DNA from: Cecembia calidifontis
GTDB taxonomy: Bacteria; Bacteroidota; Bacteroidia; Cytophagales; Cyclobacteriaceae
NCBI RefSeq assembly: GCF_004216715.1
Contig: NZ_SGXG01000001.1
Location: forward strand, 248,001 to 312,000
DNA length: 64,000 bases
Direction: 5' to 3'
The notes beneath the pieces are model-generated. The model was not told the origin of the DNA. It saw only the letters and a list, made by a program, of their open reading frames with translations, and searched no databases. Of this stretch, positions 61,669 to 64,000 are shown in pieces. The stretch's first letter is position 1. Every line of letters begins with the position of its first letter. A program made the position numbers and the translations under genes.

Positions 61669-62241
61669 TTATTTCGACAGGAATTCCCCTACTAATTTTT
61701 CAGCTTCTGCAAATGACTTTTCCATGTTGTCATTGACAATGGTGACATCAAACTTATCCTCAAAACTCATTTCGAATTTGGCTTTATAAAGCCTTCTGGA
61801 TAGGCTTTCTTCGGATTCAGTTCCTCTGTCCTTGAGCCTTTCTTTGAGGACATCCATGGAAGGCACTTTGACAAAAATCGCCAATGCCCGGTCTCCAAAA
61901 TATTTCTTTAGATTAAGTCCCCCTTTCACATCCACATCAAAAATAACATGTTTGCCCTCATTCCAAAGCCTTTGGATTTCTTCCTTTAGGGTGCCATAGA
62001 AATTGCCTTCATAGACCTCTTCCCATTCTATGAAAGCATCTTCATCAATTTTTTTCTTGAATTCTTCGGGGCTCAAAAAATAATAATCTTTTCCATGCTG
62101 TTCTGTTCTGCCCCTTTTGTCCCGGGTAGAGGCTGAAATCGAAAAACCAAGTTCCGGAAACTTATTAAGCAAATGCCTGACAATTGTCGTTTTCCCAGAT
62201 CCTGATGGAGCCGAAAAAATAATCGCTTTTCCTGTGACCAT
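61669..62241 (-). CDS. gmk: Guanylate kinase
   Basis: A 190-residue GMP kinase. P-loop IIFSAPSGSGKTTIVRHLL near 10, GMP-binding STRDKRGRTEQHGKDYYFL and EWEEVYEGNFYGT, then FDVDVKGGLNLKKYFGDRALAIFV. The start MVTGKAIIF is supported by the short N-terminal extension usual in Bacteroidota. It lies 6 nt after the anti-sigma gene. Confidence 0.97.
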   Translation of the reverse strand: MVTGKAIIFSAPSGSGKTTIVRHLLNKFPELGFSISASTRDKRGRTEQHGKDYYFLSPEEFKKKIDEDAFIEWEEVYEGNFYGTLKEEIQRLWNEGKHVIFDVDVKGGLNLKKYFGDRALAIFVKVPSMDVLKERLKDRGTESEESLSRRLYKAKFEMSFEDKFDVTIVNDNMEKSFAEAEKLVGEFLSK

Positions 62242-62247
62242 GAATGC

Positions 62248-62520
62248 TTATTTTATTTCCTGCACTTTTTTACGGATGTTTTCCAACAAATCCTGAGGTG
62301 TGATCTGATGACAGCATTTGGTTTTAAGCAGCTCTTTAATGGCCATTTCAAGATGAAAATGCCTGTAGCAGGGCTCGCATTTTTCCAGCTTTTCTTTCAA
62401 TATCCTATCTGCCTCCGGGATATTTTCCCCATCTAGGATACTCTCCAAAAGCTGGAAACACTTGTTCTTTTCCGCACAGTTGGTCTTTTTCTCTCCAGCC
62501 GATGATAAATTATAATCCAT
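62248..62520 (-). CDS. Putative zinc-binding anti-sigma factor
   Basis: A 90-residue cytoplasmic protein with Cys pairs: NCAEKNKC near 15-21, LEKCEPCYRHFHLE (CxxC followed by His) near 47-55 and CCHQ near 70. This recalls zinc-binding ZAS/RsrA-type anti-sigma factors, in which zinc release under oxidation frees the sigma factor. It has no membrane helix. It directly follows the ECF sigma gene, as expected for a pair. The fold call is from motif spacing only. Confidence 0.65.
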   Translation of the reverse strand: MDYNLSSAGEKKTNCAEKNKCFQLLESILDGENIPEADRILKEKLEKCEPCYRHFHLEMAIKELLKTKCCHQITPQDLLENIRKKVQEIK

Positions 62521-62582
62521 TGTACTCTATGATAAAACTTTCTATATGATCAATACCCCAATGCTCAACCGTGATGCCTAAT

Positions 62583-63176
62583 TTATTCTTCCTCATCCGT
62601 ATTGTAACCCATGGTCTGTGCATAGGAACGTAATTTTTCCTTCAATAAGTTCCTAGCCCTGTGCAACCTGGATCTCACAGTTCCTATCGGAATATCCAGG
62701 ATCTTGGCCATTTCCTCATAGGTAAAGCCTTCCAGGTCACATAAAATGATCACTGTTCTGAAGTCTACGGCCAAACTGTTCAGCGCATTGGAGATTTCAT
62801 CTCCCAACATATCCTTAACCGCATCCACCCTCAGGTCAGTGGTGCTTGTATAATCAACATCATCTGAGTTGTAATAAGTTTCCACATCCTGATAATCCAC
62901 TTTGGCAGGCTGCTTGCTCTTTTTACGGTAATCATTGATGAAAGAGTTTTTCAGGATACGGAATAGCCAGGCCTTTGCATTGGTCCCCTGCTCAAAAGAA
63001 TTGATAAAACGGTAAGCTTTCAGGTAGGTATCCTGCACCAGATCCTTGGCATCATCTTCGTCAAAGGTCAACCTGTAGGCAAAATTGTACATGGAATCTA
63101 TGTGGGGCATAAATTCCCTGTCAAATATTTGGTTCTTCTCCTTGTCGGAATATTTTTTGCGCTGCACTTCAGACAT
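62583..63176 (-). CDS. ECF-type RNA polymerase sigma factor with adjacent anti-sigma
   Basis: 197 residues from the ATG at 63176; another in-frame ATG at 63194 would add MITFEL. Region 2: HIDSMYNFAYRLTFDEDDAKDLVQDTYLKAYRFI and KAWLFRILKNSFINDYRKKS. Region 4: ALNSLAVDFRTVIILCDLEGFTYEEMAKILDIPIGTVRSRLHRARNLLKEKL near 135-185. Its likely partner is the zinc-binding protein 62 nt downstream. The four-gene order with gmk and nadD resembles that in other Cytophagales. Confidence 0.93.
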   Translation of the reverse strand: MSEVQRKKYSDKEKNQIFDREFMPHIDSMYNFAYRLTFDEDDAKDLVQDTYLKAYRFINSFEQGTNAKAWLFRILKNSFINDYRKKSKQPAKVDYQDVETYYNSDDVDYTSTTDLRVDAVKDMLGDEISNALNSLAVDFRTVIILCDLEGFTYEEMAKILDIPIGTVRSRLHRARNLLKEKLRSYAQTMGYNTDEEE

Positions 63177-63283
63177 AAGTTCAAAAGTAATCAATGGTTA
63201 AATTTATCACTAATTTTTTTGAATAAAGTCAGGGCTTTTCCCTTATTTTGAAAGCTTTCAAAGAATCACAACAAGCCCGCGGC

Positions 63284-64000
63284 ATGTTTCTATTTAGACT
63301 CTTATCTTATTTGCCCTTACCTGCACTTTATTTGATTACTGATATCCTATATCTATTTGGATACCATGTTTTGAAATACAGACAAAAAGTCATCTTAAGA
63401 AATCTCGAATATGCCTTTCCTGAAAAAAGCCCAAAGGAAAGAAAGCAGATCGCCAAAAAGTTTTTCAGGAACCTGACTGATTCCTTTGCTGAGACCCTTA
63501 AGCTCTTCACTATGGGAAAAAATGAAATAAAACAAAGATTCAGGATTGAGCATCCCGAAATCATCAAGGAAAGGTTGGACAATGGAGAAATTGTTTTGGG
63601 GCTGACTGCACACTTTTTTCACTGGGAAGGACAGGTATTGGCTTTTAAGGCCCAGGTGGATTCCAGAATGGAGACCGTCTATACAAAAGTTAACAATGCT
63701 TTTTTCGAAAATCTCATGAAGAGAATCAGAAGTCGGTTTGGAGGTTTTCTGGTAGAAAAGTCAGACTTCACCCGCCACTACCTCAAAGAAAGGAATACCG
63801 TAAGGCTAATTGGACTGGCAGCAGATCAGCGCCCTGGAAACAGAGATATCCGGTATTGGACAGAATTCATGCACAGGGAAACGGCTTTTTATGAAGGACC
63901 GGAAAAAATGGCCAAGCGATATGGACACCCTGTGGTTTTTGCTAAAGTTACCAAACCAAAAAGGGGACATTATGTGTACAACTATCAGCTGCTCGACGCC
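63284..64000 (+). CDS. LpxL/HtrB-family lipid A acyltransferase, partial
   Basis: The first 239 codons of a gene cut by the window end. N-terminal helix MFLFRLLSYLPLPALYLITDILYLFG; acyltransferase motif TAHFFHWE near residue 107 (HxxxxE, as in LpxL), LKERNTVRLIGLAADQRPGNRD, and GPEKMAKRYGHPVVFAKVTKP. These add secondary acyl chains to lipid A at the inner membrane. The ATG at 63284 is preferred; an in-frame TTG at 63248 would add 12 residues. Divergent from the sigma gene. Confidence 0.9.
   Translation, partial: MFLFRLLSYLPLPALYLITDILYLFGYHVLKYRQKVILRNLEYAFPEKSPKERKQIAKKFFRNLTDSFAETLKLFTMGKNEIKQRFRIEHPEIIKERLDNGEIVLGLTAHFFHWEGQVLAFKAQVDSRMETVYTKVNNAFFENLMKRIRSRFGGFLVEKSDFTRHYLKERNTVRLIGLAADQRPGNRDIRYWTEFMHRETAFYEGPEKMAKRYGHPVVFAKVTKPKRGHYVYNYQLLDA

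Overview
The window is chromosomal DNA of a Bacteroidota bacterium, most likely of the Cytophagales and close to Cyclobacteriaceae. This rests on gene content: a GLPGLI protein paired with an outer-membrane beta-barrel protein, Ig_7-type secreted repeats, a 6-bladed beta-propeller lipoprotein, a hybrid histidine kinase, Na+-NQR, a UbiA-type prenyltransferase and a tRNA-guanine transglycosylase without the zinc cysteines. Promoters of the Bacteroidota type (TAnnTTTG) are visible at several places. The exact genus is an inference.

Layout. 0-11 kb: a PycTM-like membrane protein, ClpB, a secreted coiled-coil protein, a hybrid sensor kinase, an M19 dipeptidase lipoprotein, an acyl-ACP desaturase and a pirin. 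11-16 kb: the Na+-translocating NADH:quinone reductase operon nqrABCDE, without nqrF and with a perfect palindrome at its promoter. 16-24.5 kb: ispH, cmk, adenine deaminase, an acyl-CoA dehydrogenase, 1.3 kb of non-coding repeats, a GH16 glucanase, a UbiA prenyltransferase and truA. 24.9-29 kb: a secreted Ig-like protein, then a 2.4-kb island of REP-like palindromes around a REP-associated tyrosine transposase. 29-41 kb: a nine-gene branched-chain amino acid operon (ilvD-ilvB-ilvN-ilvC-leuA-leuC-leuD-cimA-leuB). It begins with a promoter, a 17-residue Ile/Leu/Val-rich leader peptide and a complete set of mutually exclusive attenuator hairpins. 41-54 kb, accessory: ispE, an RHH/MazF toxin-antitoxin pair, two copies of an AAA ATPase (the second frameshifted) behind the same palindrome, a GLPGLI/beta-barrel pair divergent from a two-component system, an intact IS1595-family element with an 8-bp target duplication, a foldback element, an IS4-family element and a fragment of an EamA-like gene. 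54-64 kb: eamA-lptG-tgt, a glycosyltransferase overlapping an ECF sigma gene, a small Cys-rich secreted peptide upstream of a beta-propeller lipoprotein, an ECF sigma/anti-sigma pair with gmk and nadD, and the start of an LpxL-type acyltransferase cut by the window end.

How parts work together. The ilv/leu operon can make valine and leucine from pyruvate. Because its second synthase matches citramalate synthase, it can probably make isoleucine from pyruvate too, and the attenuator would tie all nine genes to charged BCAA-tRNA. The two-component system probably controls itself and the divergent envelope genes. The 42-54 kb segment looks like a site of repeated insertion. The strongest less-explored signals are the attenuator, the REP/RAYT island, the paralogous ATPases with a conserved operator, and the small peptide/propeller pair.
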